From Adenanthera pavonina (taxonomy: Eukaryota; Streptophyta; Magnoliopsida; Fabales; Fabaceae): a stretch of DNA of 64,000 bases. Each line of letters opens with the position of its first letter. Position 1 is the first letter of the stretch. A program made the translations under genes and the position numbers. The notes under the pieces were generated by a model. The model was not told the origin of the DNA. It did no database searches and worked only from the letters and a program-made list of their open reading frames with translations. Shown here piece by piece: positions 24,390 to 36,486 of the stretch. Location: assembly GCA_026686845.1 (NCBI GenBank), contig JAIVEN010000002.1, positions 20,806,001 to 20,870,000 on the forward strand. Direction: 5' to 3'.

Positions 24390-25210
24390 GTCTCATTCCC
24401 CTCGATGTTTCCAAAATTTGTTTTTTCCCTAAAGGTTTGGTTAGAGGGTCTGCCAGATTTAATTATGACCTTACAAAATCGATTGATATAACTCCATTTT
24501 TCAACAGCTGTCTTATAATATTATGTCTCAAATGAATGTGCCTACTTTTGCCATTGTAGGTCTTATTTTTAGCAACTGCTATTGCCGATTGACTATCACA
24601 ATGTAATGACACTGATGGTGTTGGTTTTTCACCTAATGGGATATTTGCTAAGAAGTTTTTCAACCACTCAACCTCATTACTAGTCAGCTCCAGAGCAATG
24701 AACTCTGAATCCATAGTGGATCTTGCTATAATATTTTGTTGAGCTGATTTCCAGGTTACTACACCACCACCAAGAGTGAATACATAGCCACTAGTAGATT
24801 TGGTCTCTTCTGAATCTGAGATCCAGTTAGCATCACTGTATCCTTCTAGTACAGCGGGAAATCCACCATAAAATATACCATAGTTTATGGTACCTTTCAA
24901 ATAACTCATTAATCTGTCCAAAGCTAACCAATGTTTAGTACTTGGACAGTGAGTATATCTACTCAATCTACACACAGCATATACTATATCAGGTCGGGTG
25001 TAATTCATTAAATGCAATAGACTTCCAATTATCTGTGCATATATAATTTAAGCTACTGGATCACCTTTATTTTTAACTAATTTGGTGCTAGCATTATAAG
25101 GAGTGCTTACAGCTATTTTTTCAAAGAATTCAAATTTTTTAAGGATTTTTTCAACATAATGTTCTTGAGATAGTAAAATGCCATATTCACTCCTTATGAT
25201 TTTAACACCT
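24390..25210 (-). pseudogene. Ty1/copia pol remnant: end of RT and RNase H
   Basis: The frame reads LSQEHYVEKILKKFEFFE, then HLMNYTRPDIVYAVCRLSRY, EGYSDANWISDSEETKST, TWKSAQQNIIARSTMDSEF and SRHIHLRHNIIRQLLKNG, the standard order of the copia RT end and RNase H. YSDANW and ARSTMDSEF supply the usual Asp and Glu residues. It is interrupted by a TAA after GDPVA (near 25047) and another after DFVRS (near 24463), beyond which LADPLTKPLGKKQ continues. It is therefore non-functional. Confidence 0.88.
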
Positions 25211-25802
25211 AATTTATATTGATATAAATGATATTATGACATAAATTATGAGTTTTTTTAACATAGTTTATTTACTTTTGCACTTTTCTCTTTTTATTTA
25301 TTATTTTAAAAAATATTTTACGGGCTTGTCAAAATTCAAATTCTTTTCTTTGAGGCAAAAAAAAAAATCTTTTCTTAATCACAAAAAAGGTAAATAGTCT
25401 TTATAAATTATGTATGTAATTTGTGTATTCCGTCCGTGCATATGCATTGTTTAAAATGTTTTCGGTTTAATACATATTTCGAAAACAACAATAAAGTAAC
25501 AGTATAAACATTCAAACCTTTGTATTGATATATAAAATGATGCATAAATTGCTAGCGATGGAATTCCTTTTGGTTGAGCTGGTATGGCCATTTCTAAGAT
25601 ACGTGGCTTCCTTCACAGCAAACAATTTCATTTTCACAAACAGGAATTAAAAAGGCTTGGAAATATGAAAGAATACGAGAAAGAAACAATGGAAAACGAT
25701 ATGCCATTGTCTGATAAAAATGGTGAAAAAAACATCATTTGCACAAAAAATAAGGATTAGGCAAAAGAGGGAACTTCCTCCACCAGTAATATGGGACACT
25801 TA

Positions 25803-25817
25803 TTTTTTTTTGGCCAG
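25803..25817 (-). mobile_element. Tail-only LINE scar, 15-bp insert with 15-bp exact TSD
   Basis: AATATGGGACACTTA occurs at 25788-25802 and 25818-25832. Between them is only T9 followed by GGCCAG, read on the minus strand as CTGGCC plus nine A. The tag matches the 3' end of the LINE at 57729 (TTGGCCAAAAAA). This is the clearest case of the tail-only class. Confidence 0.8.
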
Positions 25818-26247
25818 AATATGGGACACTTAAAGAGAAGCAAATCAACCGAAAAGGATGTGCTCACAATTGTGGGTGAAACAAATCATTTACTTTTCAT
25901 AATTACTCCATTTATTCCGCTGTTATAAATCACTTTTAATTGATTTATATATACAGAAAAATAGTTAAAAATAATTAAAATTCTTAAATTTTATAAAATT
26001 TATCACAATTTTTTAATATAACCCTCATTAAATTATAATCTATTTTAATTATATCTTTCTTATTTTTTTCTCCACCATAATTATTTAATAAGGGTTAAAT
26101 ATGGAAAAGGGTATTTAATACTTACAAAATGACTTATATTTTGTATACTCTAATTTTTCTAAAATATGACTTATAATAGAAAATAAAGAGAATAATTTCA
26201 TACTCAATTGTTAGGGTCATTCTCAAAAATCAATTAATATTAATCAA

Positions 26248-26335
26248 TGCATAGCTCAGATGGTAGAGAATTATATTAGTTTAACCAATACTTTTGAGTT
26301 CAAAACTTGAGCTACATTAAATACTTGTTAAGAGA
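26248..26335 (+). repeat. tRNA-derived SINE-like sequence
   Basis: CATAGCTCAGATGGTAGAG (26250-26268) is a near-consensus tRNA A box, and TTGAGTTCAAAACTTG (26293-26308) is a diverged B box at tRNA spacing. The remaining bases do not fold into a tRNA I can recognise, so it is a SINE head or tRNA relic and not a tRNA gene. Confidence 0.5.
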
Positions 26336-26663
26336 GCTTTATCACATTTATGTTTCAACCTAACTTAATCCAAATTAGTCAGAATCTAATATATTATAAG
26401 GGTCTGTCTCCTTTCCATTATATATTCAACTACTTTCATCCATATATATGTATATGGTCATTGCATTATCAGACATCCAATTCATTAATTTCTATGATGT
26501 CATACAGAAAAGTGTCTCTAAATAAAAAAAAATTCAAATGCACTTAGAGTGAGTTCACCAACCAAAACCTAACATAATGTCTAAAGCCTAACATAATGTC
26601 ACTATGTAAATATCATACATATATATATATATATGGTTGCTCTTTCACATAACAATACTTTCT

Positions 26664-26692
26664 GGCTCCCTCCCTCCCTCCCTCCCTCTACC
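26664..26692 (+). repeat. (CCCT)n microsatellite
   Basis: CTCCCTCCCTCC is repeated for about 28 bp, flanked by a (TA)n run at 26617-26632. Many other short (TA)n runs occur in the window (for example 30057-30078, 33669-33695, 34177-34200) and are not listed singly. Confidence 0.85.
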
Positions 26693-29600
26693 TTTGTGTC
26701 ACACGGAGCTCTGTTCCAATTAAATAGTTGGGGTGTTTGTCAATGCGGCCAATCTCTCATTGACTAAATTTTGTTTTTCCTAATAATTAGTATTCTCTAA
26801 ATCAGGAATTCAAGCAGAAAATTAAATTAAATACTCAACGAAAAAATCAAATTCTTTGGAAATCAATCAAGATAAGAATGATTTGATAAAAAATCAGTCC
26901 AAAACTAAAAAAAAATTTAAAACTTATAATTAATATTTTTTATATAATTAAAAAATATATTAATTTAATTACAAGTTTACAGCAAATTCAATCACTATTT
27001 GACAATAGTCATAAACCACTTACCTTGAACTAATGTATTATTAAATGACTGATTTTTAACTTTAATTTTTAAACAAACATTGCTTATAACTTATCAAAAT
27101 AACTTGTTTCACATCATATAGTTGAAAGACAATCCATCATATGAGTTCTTTGTTTTTTTCTTCTTCTATTTTTAAGTCTAAAAGTCCACATTAACATTAT
27201 TATAAAATATATAATCGGCTAATAAGGCTATACTATCTATGCGTCATCAACTATACGGTTCATTCTTCAAACCCCATATAACTAATGTAAAAGTGTGTCT
27301 ATCTATGTATCATCCTAAAGCTTTACTGTGAATTTATTTTAGCATAATATAATCTCAAAGTTTTAAAAATTGTTCAATTTCATCGTTTTCTCAATTGATA
27401 AGTCTACAATATATATATATATATATTTATATCACTCAAGGCTTAATGAGTTGCCTGAATTATAAAATCGCAAATTAAAAAGTTATTGAGTTTAAGTGAC
27501 CCAAAAAAATTTGATTCTAAAGCTAAAAAAATATTGGCAAAAACACGCTGAAAAAAAAATCTTCTTTTCATCAATTAATTTGGCTTGCGCCATCTGGGAA
27601 TTTTTTGTTCCCGTAAAATCGTAAAATCATATTTGATTCAGTCAAATCTCATTAAGAATTTTCAAGTAAAAATTGCGCGTGCGTGCCTTTATTATTATTA
27701 TTTTTTTTTTAGGGGGGGGGTTGTTCTGAGAAAACTGCTTGTTCAGACATGAGCGAATGCACATTAGGAATAATAATAATGTTAAATATTTGCAATTTTA
27801 AGCATTATATTATATTAAACTGAAATATTTCAGGACTTAAAAATACAAATTCTAAGGACTACATATTCCTAAATTTAGTTACAATAGTTTTGTCGTATTA
27901 AAAATTACTTCAAGAAAAATTCGAAGGTTAGGTTCAGATGTTCTCTTAATTTGCATTGAAGTTAAAGCATTATATATAGTTGCAAATGAATTAAAGATGC
28001 TTTGACAAGCTATAAGTTAGTAATGAGTTAAGTAAGATCCACCAAATTGCATTGAACTAAAAATTTCTAAATAATCACTCAAACACCTAAACAAACAAAT
28101 AACTTGCAATAGACTCAATCTTTTAATTAAAGCATAATAATTTATTTTGGGAGATTCTAATTTTGATTGAAGTGATAAGAATTAGATAACACAACTGTGT
28201 TTAGTGGGGGTAGTTGCAGCCAACTGTTCTCATTCAATATTAATTGTGAATAATTGTGAATAACCAAAGTTTTCTAGCCAAAATCCATGTATAAAGAATT
28301 GGACAACATTAGTTGGTTCAATCGGTTTGAATGTGAATCAGTGCTTAGTCCAATCCAAATAAGGGGAAGAACTGATTGAATTCAAAATTGGTGAGAATCG
28401 GTTAAAAACCAGTAAAATCAGTTAGAACCGAATTAAAACCAATTTGAACCAGTCTAATTTTCTCTTGTTTTTTACTTTTTTTTAATTTAAAGATGAAATG
28501 ACATTATTTTTAGTATTAAATAGCATTATTTTGTATATAAATTTATTTTTTATCATTATTATATAAGTATTATTATGATACAAAATTATTAATAATAGTA
28601 AATTTACTTAATAAGAAGTATAATAATAAATAATTAGTTGACTATTTTGTATTCAAAATATGATTATGGATAAATAATAACTTATTTATATTTTAATATT
28701 AAGTTATAAAACTTATTAATAATAGTTTTTTATATAATATGTAACGTATAAAATTAAACATATATTAATTTTATTAATATCAGTATGATTACAGTTCAAT
28801 TCGGTTGAATTATCGAATCTTGAACCAGTACCTCAAAATGATCAGCCTGAATTTTAATACATTGTAAAAAAAAAAACAGTTTAGTTTCTTCTATTGGAGG
28901 CCTTTTATCTTATAACATAACCAGCGAAAATAGAATAACACTTGTTTTTTATAGGAAAATTATAAAACAAACCCAGACAAAATGTTTGGCTGAACGAATC
29001 CAACTACAGTACTAAACTTGCTTTGTAGTGGGATAACCTAATATCTATATATAAAGGTCGGAGGTAGATATTAATTTCAATTTCAATTTCAATTTTCTCC
29101 GCTCACCCACAATGATATGATGATGAGATATTAATTTCACGCACAATCAGTTATATACTCTATTTCGTTATACATATATAAACGCATGAATAGAGGAGAT
29201 TCTTATTAATATGAATTATGTGTATTTAGTATTTAGTGTATTTGTGTTTGAATTCATTTTTCAATGGAATGAATGAAGTGAGATGGTAAATAATGACCTT
29301 TCAATTCATCATTAATCATCATAAATTATTTTTTTTTTGTTTCCAAGAAGTTGAAATTAATATAATAATTATAAAATTGCTCCAAACCTTTAAAAATACA
29401 TATTAAGTCTTTATCTCTCTTCTCATTCTTTCCACCACTACTAGATTTTCAGTAATAGATTGGGTGGTCTAGATCTTATGTTTCATTTTAATTTTATTTT
29501 TTTTATTACTTAATATATTTTGAAGTTAATAGTTAAGGGATATTTTTTTACTTTGTGTTTTTCAAATCAAGGAAAATACTGAAGTGTTAAGAAAAATTAT

Positions 29601-29795
29601 GTTGAGAATATGGACCGCTTAGTTTAGATTTGTGGTTCAAACAGAAGCACAATAATCAGCAAACAATCTATTTTCTTGATATGATAGACATAAAAATAAA
29701 TGAAACGGGAAAAAAACTTATTTCAAATCATTCAGTTGAAGCCAGTTAAGGGTTACAGTGTATGTTCACGGTGGATAGATTGCATAATAAATGAT

Positions 29796-29870
29796 TTTTT
29801 TTTTTAGCCAGACGTAATGAATGATTGAGTAAAAGCAAATTCATCATAGCCTACCAAAGAAAAAAAAAAA
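29796..29870. mobile_element. Two adjacent tail-only retroposon scars, opposite orientation
   Basis: First insert 29796-29814 (T-run then AGCCAGACG) lies between TAATAAATGAT (29785-29795) and TAATGAATGAT (29815-29825). Second insert 29849-29870 (GCCTACCAAAG then an A-run) lies between exact copies of GCAAATTCATCATA (29835-29848 and 29871-29884). The tails run on opposite strands, so these are two events some 35 bp apart. Confidence 0.65.
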
Positions 29871-31239
29871 GCAAATTCATCATATAATATTATATCAAAT
29901 ATATCTGTTTCTCAACCATGATGTCACTCCTTCCTTGGTCTCACATTTCCACAGGGACAAGACTTAAAGATTATAATAACATGTCTCATATATTTATAAT
30001 ATTATCAACGTTATATTATCATTGACCTTGTTGCTGTATATGTCATACAAATTGGATATATATATATATATATATATAGGGAGAGAGAGATTAAAATACT
30101 ATAATATCCCGATAGTTTATTCCATTTGATCTTAAATATAAGTAAATTTTAGAAGGGAGACTAAGTAAAAAATATAAGAAAAAGATGTGAATTTTTATAA
30201 TAATAAATATGGTATTCTAAATACACCTTTATAATTAATTAATCTAGTTCTGTATATTCATAAAAAATTCGAGATAAGTCAGATTGTTCTCATTTTGTGA
30301 ATAGTGTTGCTCCTTACATTTTTTATATTTTATGTGGATTGATTTGGCATGTTTTATTTTACTATTAATTTTTTATTTAGTATTTTCAACACATTAATTT
30401 AAATATTACTGTAGTTAGTTATTTAAAATTATTTAATGTATATGTCATTTTTTATGTAAAATTAGTATGATACGTAAGCATGAATTTTACATAAATATTT
30501 TAAATGTATTTAGATCTTATTGTGATAGAAATTAAAGATTTTATATTTTAAAAATAAATTAATAATTTTAAGTTATTTTAATATAATCCTTAATTGATAA
30601 AATAGGTTTTAGAATCTTTGAGAAAATTTTATTAGTGGAGTTAAGAATTAAAGTATAGATTTTGAAAATAAGAGGGAGATCGGTGTAATTTCAATAAAAT
30701 TAAAGGAAAATCAATATAATTTTCTCTTGAATTATTGAATGATTGATGGATATAAATTGAATTTAAGAAAAGTTACTCGTAAACAAGATAAGATGGGAAC
30801 GTGTAGGGTAGGAGAGTATGTGTTTATGTGTGTCATGTATGGTACGGATAAGGCATTTATGTGTGTGTGAGTCAATTAAGCGCTCCATGTATGATGTGGT
30901 CCAAGGATGGGAGGATGAGTGAATTAGGGAAGGCATTAAAGCAAAATATTTCTTCAAACCCATAAAAATTGTCCTTTTAAAATTTTTCATAATATCTATT
31001 ATTTTAAAATTTCAATAAAGTATTAATTATTTATTTTACTATTTTATTTTTTTATTAATATTAAATATATCATTTAAAAGAGTATTTCAATTAAGATTAA
31101 GAATATTTTAGTAAAATATTATTAAAATTTATAATATTTTAAATTATATAATAACGTTCTTGTTTTATATGGAAAATTTAAAAAATAATTTTTATAAACT
31201 ACAGAGAATAATAAATAGTGAGTAGTGCATGTTTGTGGA

Positions 31240-31720
31240 AGCTTTTTCATAGCCCAAACCTCAGTTTTGAGCATAAAAAGTGATTCTTCAATTATTTTAT
31301 TATGTTTGGATGCTGCAGGTAGAGCTTCAGAAAAAAGTGATTATAGCCCAAAATAGATTCTGGGCAGAAGCTGAGGAGAGAAGCTTTTTTAGTGTTGAGA
31401 ATAGCTTTTCTATCTGTTGGAGCATTTAATGTCCAATATTTATAGGCTTTCTTTCATATTATTTGTAATTTATAATTTTAAGTAAAAATTATCAATCAAT
31501 TTTTTAAACATAAAATTATTACACATTCAAAAGTGCTTATCAATGAGATAATCCAAACATGTTTAGTTTTACAAAATCACTTTTGAGTTAAAAACATCCA
31601 AACATAAATTAATTTTCACAACAGCTATTCTAACTAAAATCACTTTTACAAAATTTATTCTTCTCAAAATCACTTCTACAAAAGTTTTCCCAAACATGCC
31701 TAAATCTGCTGTAGCCTCCC
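31240..31720. repeat. Probable MITE of the plant 'AAAAGTGATTTT' type
   Basis: The block has AAAAGTGATTCTTC and TTATGTTTGGATG on the left and AAATCACTTTTACAAAA and CCCAAACATGCC on the right, which are roughly inverse. This layout is common in plant MITEs, but I could not fix the exact ends or a target duplication. Confidence 0.4.
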
Positions 31721-32605
31721 TGTTTTTCCCCTTTGCCCAAAAAATTAATAAATTAAAGTAGTGAGTCTGATAGAAATGCCTTCTCTCTCCCGCTGAAGCA
31801 TTTTTTTTAATTAAAGTCTACAAATGAAAAAAAAATTTATACTTCACAAAGTGATATAATCATGTTTTTGTGTAGTTTTTATTTTCCTAATACTATAAAA
31901 TAAAAATCAGATCTTTGCAATTGTACTGCAGACTGCAATTCACACCGTTAGTATACAATAGCGAAAAAAAAAAATACTACATGATTTAAAGAAAAATATT
32001 ATTTATTATTTTAATTTAAAAAATAAAAAAATTACGAATCCGTCCCACGGCTAACCCATGGCAGGAGTCACCTCCCCCAGTATACTCACCCCCTACTCCA
32101 AAACACCCATCTCTGTGTCTCTCAAATAAATAATGTAATTAAATATACTAATTTAAAAAAAGGGAAAAGTTGTGAAAAAAGACCAAAAAAAAAAATATTT
32201 GGAAGGTGGAACCAAAGTTCACCCCATTTTTAAGGTAGTTTAGAATTTTTTCAAATGAACTTAAAATTTTTTCAAATTATAATATAATTTTTTAGTATCA
32301 AATAAAAATAGAAAAATTTTTTATTCTAATTTAAAAATTTTCTAAATCCACATAAAAAAATTCTAATATGTATTGGAAATGGGTGAACTTTGGTTATATT
32401 TATTAAATATTTATTTATTTTGGTATTTATTCCCCATTTTCCCTTTAAAAAAAAATAATAATGCATGTTTTTACCTAAAAATTATTTGTATATGGTTAAA
32501 AATCATCAGTAATTTAAAAAACGCATTCCCAACCCCTGATGCATTAGCCCCATTCTTTTTATATATATTATTGAATATTGAATATTAAATATTAAATGCT
32601 ACCCA

Positions 32606-33117
32606 TAGAGATGGGAATTTGGGTTGGCTCGGTCCATATGGGCTAGTCCGTCATGGGTTGGGCTTAATATGGGCCGGGTCCAAAAGTCTGTTTATAAAAT
32701 AAGTTATGTTTTTTTAAGTCCAGTCTATATTTAACGGATTAGCCCGTTGGTTCGTATTTTTTTAAAATTTTAATTTAATTTAATATTTACAAAATAATAT
32801 AAATCTTTTTTTACATTTATAATTATTTAAATCAAGATAACTAAAACTAACTATATATTAATTATCAATATCATCATTCATCATCATTATTAAAATTATT
32901 AATAAGAAAAGTATTTTAAAAATATAAAAAGAAAAAAAAAGGTTAAATGAGCTGGCCCATATGGACCACGGGTCAGCCCATTTTTTGATCAGGTCAAAGG
33001 GGTTTGGGCTCAAAAGTCCATTTTTTATAAAAACTCCCAAATTTCTAACTTAATCTGTTATTTTCTTCGGATTAAACAGGTCAACTTAATCGAGCTTAAC
33101 CCATATTTTCAGCTCTA
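32606..33117. mobile_element. hAT-like MITE (family of the 62301 element)
   Basis: A 512-bp element starts TAGAGATGGGAATTTGGG and ends CAGCTCTA, giving short inverted ends TAGAG(A/C)TG like those of hAT elements. The body matches the 62301-62794 copy throughout (AAGATAACTAAAACTAACTA, TCATCATTCATCATCA). Flanking octamers GCTACCCA and GTTACATG agree only in part, so this insertion is old. Confidence 0.7.
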
Positions 33118-33606
33118 GTTACATGTGGTCACTTTGAGAATGCTAAACCTTGAAGATTGTACCGTTACTAGTAGTCAAGTAACGAACTAAATTTTAATCT
33201 AAAGGCACCTGGTAAATGTTCCCCAGGTACTCCCTATGTCGACAAGAACCAAAATATAGCTTGTATTATAATCAGCTTAAGATGCCCATTACAGTAATTA
33301 ACCATTAACCAAATATTACAATATATACATATATATCAAATCTATGCTTGAAGGAGCTTAAATGATCAATATTGGAATCTTAACAAGCACAGCTTTATAC
33401 AAATGCTTCAGCATATTAACAAATAATTGATAATCATGCTCCGCTTAACAAAAAGTTGCCTTTATTCGTTCTTTTTTTTAATTATATTTTTTAAATAAAC
33501 CCGAAATTAAAAAAAAATGGGAGAGACTGAATGGGATTTCATGACGGCATTTAATGTTGCCTTTTTTTTTTTTTGGTGAGACATAATGGCTTTTAAATTT
33601 GTTAAG

Positions 33607-33663
33607 ATCTTAAGTTGCGTGCATGAAAGATCATTATCTCATCCACATGATGTATGTGAGATC

Positions 33664-33704
<41 letters not shown>

Positions 33705-33755
33705 TCAGGGTGCTAATTGTGACAAAAGTCAAAGACCCACCAAGTGTGTGTGAAA

Positions 33756-33786
<31 letters not shown>

Positions 33787-33853
33787 CAGGGTGCTAATTG
33801 TGACAAAAGTCAAAGACTCAACAAGTGTGTGTGAAATCTTAAGTTGCGTCATG
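33607..33853. repeat. Tandem duplication with (TA)n-T(n) spacers
   Basis: A ~79-bp unit (CAGGGTGCTAATTGTGACAA ... AAGTGTGTGTGAAAT) occurs at about 33709 and 33788, each preceded by (TA)n and a T-run. The whole block is bracketed by TCTTAAGTTGCGT at 33607-33619 and 33837-33849, as if a unit was copied with its edge. I see no coding function; in-frame translations are artefacts of the repeat. Confidence 0.8.
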
Positions 33854-34459
33854 TAAGCATCTACAAGTATTAATTTGTCTGATTTTCTTAGAAGGTATAT
33901 TTCTAAAGATATGCAGAATATGTATATAATACGAATTATTTATATTAAATCCCAACCATTTAGACGTTATTAAATTTTTCTTACTTTTATATTTTTTATT
34001 TTAAAAAAATTGATTGTTTTGAATTTTGATCTGATGTAGGTAACTCTGGTGAAGATAAATTTGAGAATTTAACCTTTAAAACCAAGAAAAAAAACAATAA
34101 ACCGACAAGCAACCTTAAGTAAAGAGACACCTATGAGATAGAATTAAGATAGAAAAAGAGAACAAAAAAAGAACCATATATATATATATATATATATATA
34201 ATGGAAAGCTTAATAATAAGGATGGGCTGGCTATGGTTCGTTCATTCCCCGGCATAACAGCTTTTGTGTAGAATTGTTAATCTGCCATTAAATAAAGAGA
34301 AAGAGAACTTAATCCATTCAAGTAATTATTCAAGTGGGACGGCTAATGTTCTACCAAACATTCAACTATAAGATGGAACAAGTTTAATACTTTAATTAAT
34401 CATGATGGTCCAAAAGTTGATTCCTACTACATATTTTGTTGTATTTATTTTCAAGTTTC

Positions 34460-34600
34460 TGACCTAGTTGATAAATAGTTAGATTCTTTAAGTATATTAT
34501 TATGAGTTCAATTTCTGACCATGTGTATAGAAAAGATTTTATTTGGAGGGGCAAAATCCCTAAGTGTTGAAAAAAAGTGTATTTAAGTTAAATTATGATA
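34460..34600 (+). repeat. tRNA-derived SINE-like sequence
   Basis: GACCTAGTTGATAAATAGTTAG (around 34461) with GAGTTCAATTTCTGACC (34504-34520) matches the A-box/B-box spacing of plant tRNA-derived SINEs and resembles the sequence at 22600. Ends are unresolved. Confidence 0.4.
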
Positions 34601-34686
34601 AAAATTGTTTTTAATTTTTATCTATTTTAAATATATATTGTTTATTTTTTTTGCCAACAATATATTATACATTTATTTATTAAATA

Positions 34687-34967
34687 CTCCCTCTTGATCC
34701 TATTTATAAGGGAAATTTTTTTTTCTTTTAATGATTCTATTTATAAGGGAAAAGAAGAGTTAATACTGCATTTATTTATTTTTATCAAAATTTTTGCTAC
34801 TTTATTAATACTATTGATAGTCACGACGTGTATTTTTGAAAGAAATTGAGAGAGAGATTAATTCAATAGGAGTAATTTTGGTGTGAGACAAATTAATTAT
34901 CTTTAACTAATCTCAACTCTTTTTCTTAATACTCATAAAGTATATTTTTTCCTGGAAGAGGAGGGAG
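34687..34967. mobile_element. Stowaway MITE
   Basis: A 281-bp element with ends CTCCCTCTTGATCC and AAGAGGAGGGAG between TA dinucleotides. The subterminal CCTATTTATAAGGGAAA is typical. Interior differs from the copies at 21660 and 37461, so it is a separate subfamily. Confidence 0.8.
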
Positions 34968-35699
34968 TACAAAACTAATTCACGTATAATATCCGCTCTC
35001 ATGTTCTTCTTTCCAAAAATTATTGCAGACATTTTCAAGTTTCGTAACATACTAAATATAGTAATTGGTATTTATGGTCATTGATATACGGCGATATCTA
35101 ATTAATTACAGCCAAATAGCATAAGTATTAATTTGTAATACAAGAAAAATACAAGTAACCGTTTTCCGAATCAACATTTTTAGCTAAGATTCTTTTTGTT
35201 TTATCAGGTAAATTTCAGATTGTGGAAAAAATCTAAAGAGAACCTTATTTTCAGATAAGATCCTAAAAATAGAATAAAGTATTGATAATATAACTTCACC
35301 CATACACACACAATGGAACCTTAAGACAACATTGATTCAGTTTTTAATCTAAACATAATAATTAAACTAGCATATCATTAAGAATAGTAATTATGCAGTG
35401 ACAAATGGTTTTATTTTCCTACAATATATCGATATTTATAATCTTTTTTTAAAATTATAGTTCAAAAATTTAAATTTAAATTTGCTTTAAGAATATTTGA
35501 AAACAATTTTAAATTTTAAAATCTTTTAATGAATAAATATTTTTGGGTAATTAATGAATATATATTTTTTTATACTCAGTAAAGTTTAGATGTGAGGTTC
35601 CTAAAAATTCATTGAGATCAGAACAAGCTTTTAGACTTAGAACCTTTATAAAGTAGTAAGATATTTACATACTAACTACCATTTCTGTCTCAATATATT

Positions 35700-35900
35700 T
35701 TTAATTTGATATATTCAAGAATAAATTTTCTCTAATAATTGTTGGTGGTAAGCCGCCGTGAGTGAGACGGCTAATGGGATCCAATTTGTTTGGTTTGATG
35801 ATGATTCTTAAGGGCAATTCGGTTTTTGTCTTCGTTGGCTTCAACTGGTGGCGGCCATATTCGCCGTTGAAAATTCCCACTAAGCTACACACGTGGCATT
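35700..35900 (-). other. GC-elevated open-frame island, possible gene relic
   Basis: A 63-codon minus-strand frame (35701-35892) stands out by base composition from very AT-rich surroundings and reads HQLKPTKTKTELPLRIIIKP, then NKLDPISRLTHGGLPP. I do not recognise a family, there are no convincing splice partners, and it may be chance or a decayed exon. Confidence 0.3.
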
Positions 35901-35999
35901 CATTTATAGGATAACAGTATTTCTACTCAAACCCAGTAATATTAAGAAAACAATTTTCTTCCTTTCGCTTTTGCTTTCCTGTAAACAAATTGGCATAAT

Positions 36000-36101
36000 A
36001 CTTTTGTTTTTGTTTCTGGAGACTGCGATACCATTGACATTAACATTTTAACTTTTGTTTTTGTTTCTGGAGACTGCGATACCATTGACATTAACATTTA
36101 A
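36000..36101. repeat. Exact 51-bp tandem duplication
   Basis: ACTTTTGTTTTTGTTTCTGG begins at 36000 and again at 36051; the units agree throughout, ending CATTAACATTTTA or CATTAACATTTAA. Recent slippage or unequal exchange. Confidence 0.85.
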
Positions 36102-36486
36102 TAAATTAAGAATGACTTGGTATACTTTCTCATAAGTTAATTTCTGAGAAGTTCATGTATGACATATTTGATTAATTTTTTATTTTTTTAAATAAATATA
36201 TTATATTTTAATGATAATGATATAAAAAAATTTTTATTTCATAATTGTTTTAAAAAAATTAATGATTTTTGTAAAAAATTATTAAAAAAATTTAAAAATT
36301 AAAAATTTTCAAGATTTTATTTAAGAAATATAACTTTTCGAGTTAAACCAAACTTTTCAGAAAACTTTACATTTATTTTGCTAATCAAACAATAATCACT
36401 TTTCTATTTTTTTTGAAAAATTTAACTTCTTACTCTTACTTATTTCATATCGAGCCTTTCATGTATTCACTTTTTTTTCACTTTCA

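Larger units (their letters stand above)
23091..25212 (-). mobile_element. 5'-truncated Ty1/copia retrotransposon with 25-bp flanking duplication
   Basis: The insert holds the end of pol and one LTR; everything upstream (gag, protease, integrase, most of RT, 5' LTR) is missing. The segment is bordered by an exact 25-bp direct repeat at 23066-23090 and 25213-25237 (core ATATTGATATAAATGATA). A normal copia insertion makes a 5-bp duplication and carries two LTRs, so this entered by a different route or was joined during break repair. The LTR end is intact at the left border, while the right border falls inside pol. Confidence 0.8.

Noticed and set aside
26248..26335. tRNA gene at 26.25 kb
   Set aside because: A box and weak B box are present, but the arms do not pair and no anticodon loop or acceptor stem can be made; a SINE head fits better.
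33667..33852. CRISPR-like array
   Set aside because: Only two units and AT-rich spacers; this is a eukaryotic tandem duplication.
33623..33856. Frames on both strands rich in Tyr and Ile at 33.6-33.9 kb
   Set aside because: They are translations of (TA)n runs and of a tandem duplication.
34629..34670. Tail-only scar at the T-run and GCCAAC near 34650
   Set aside because: The tag fits, but the flanking repeat is only ATATATT-like and cannot be told from background.
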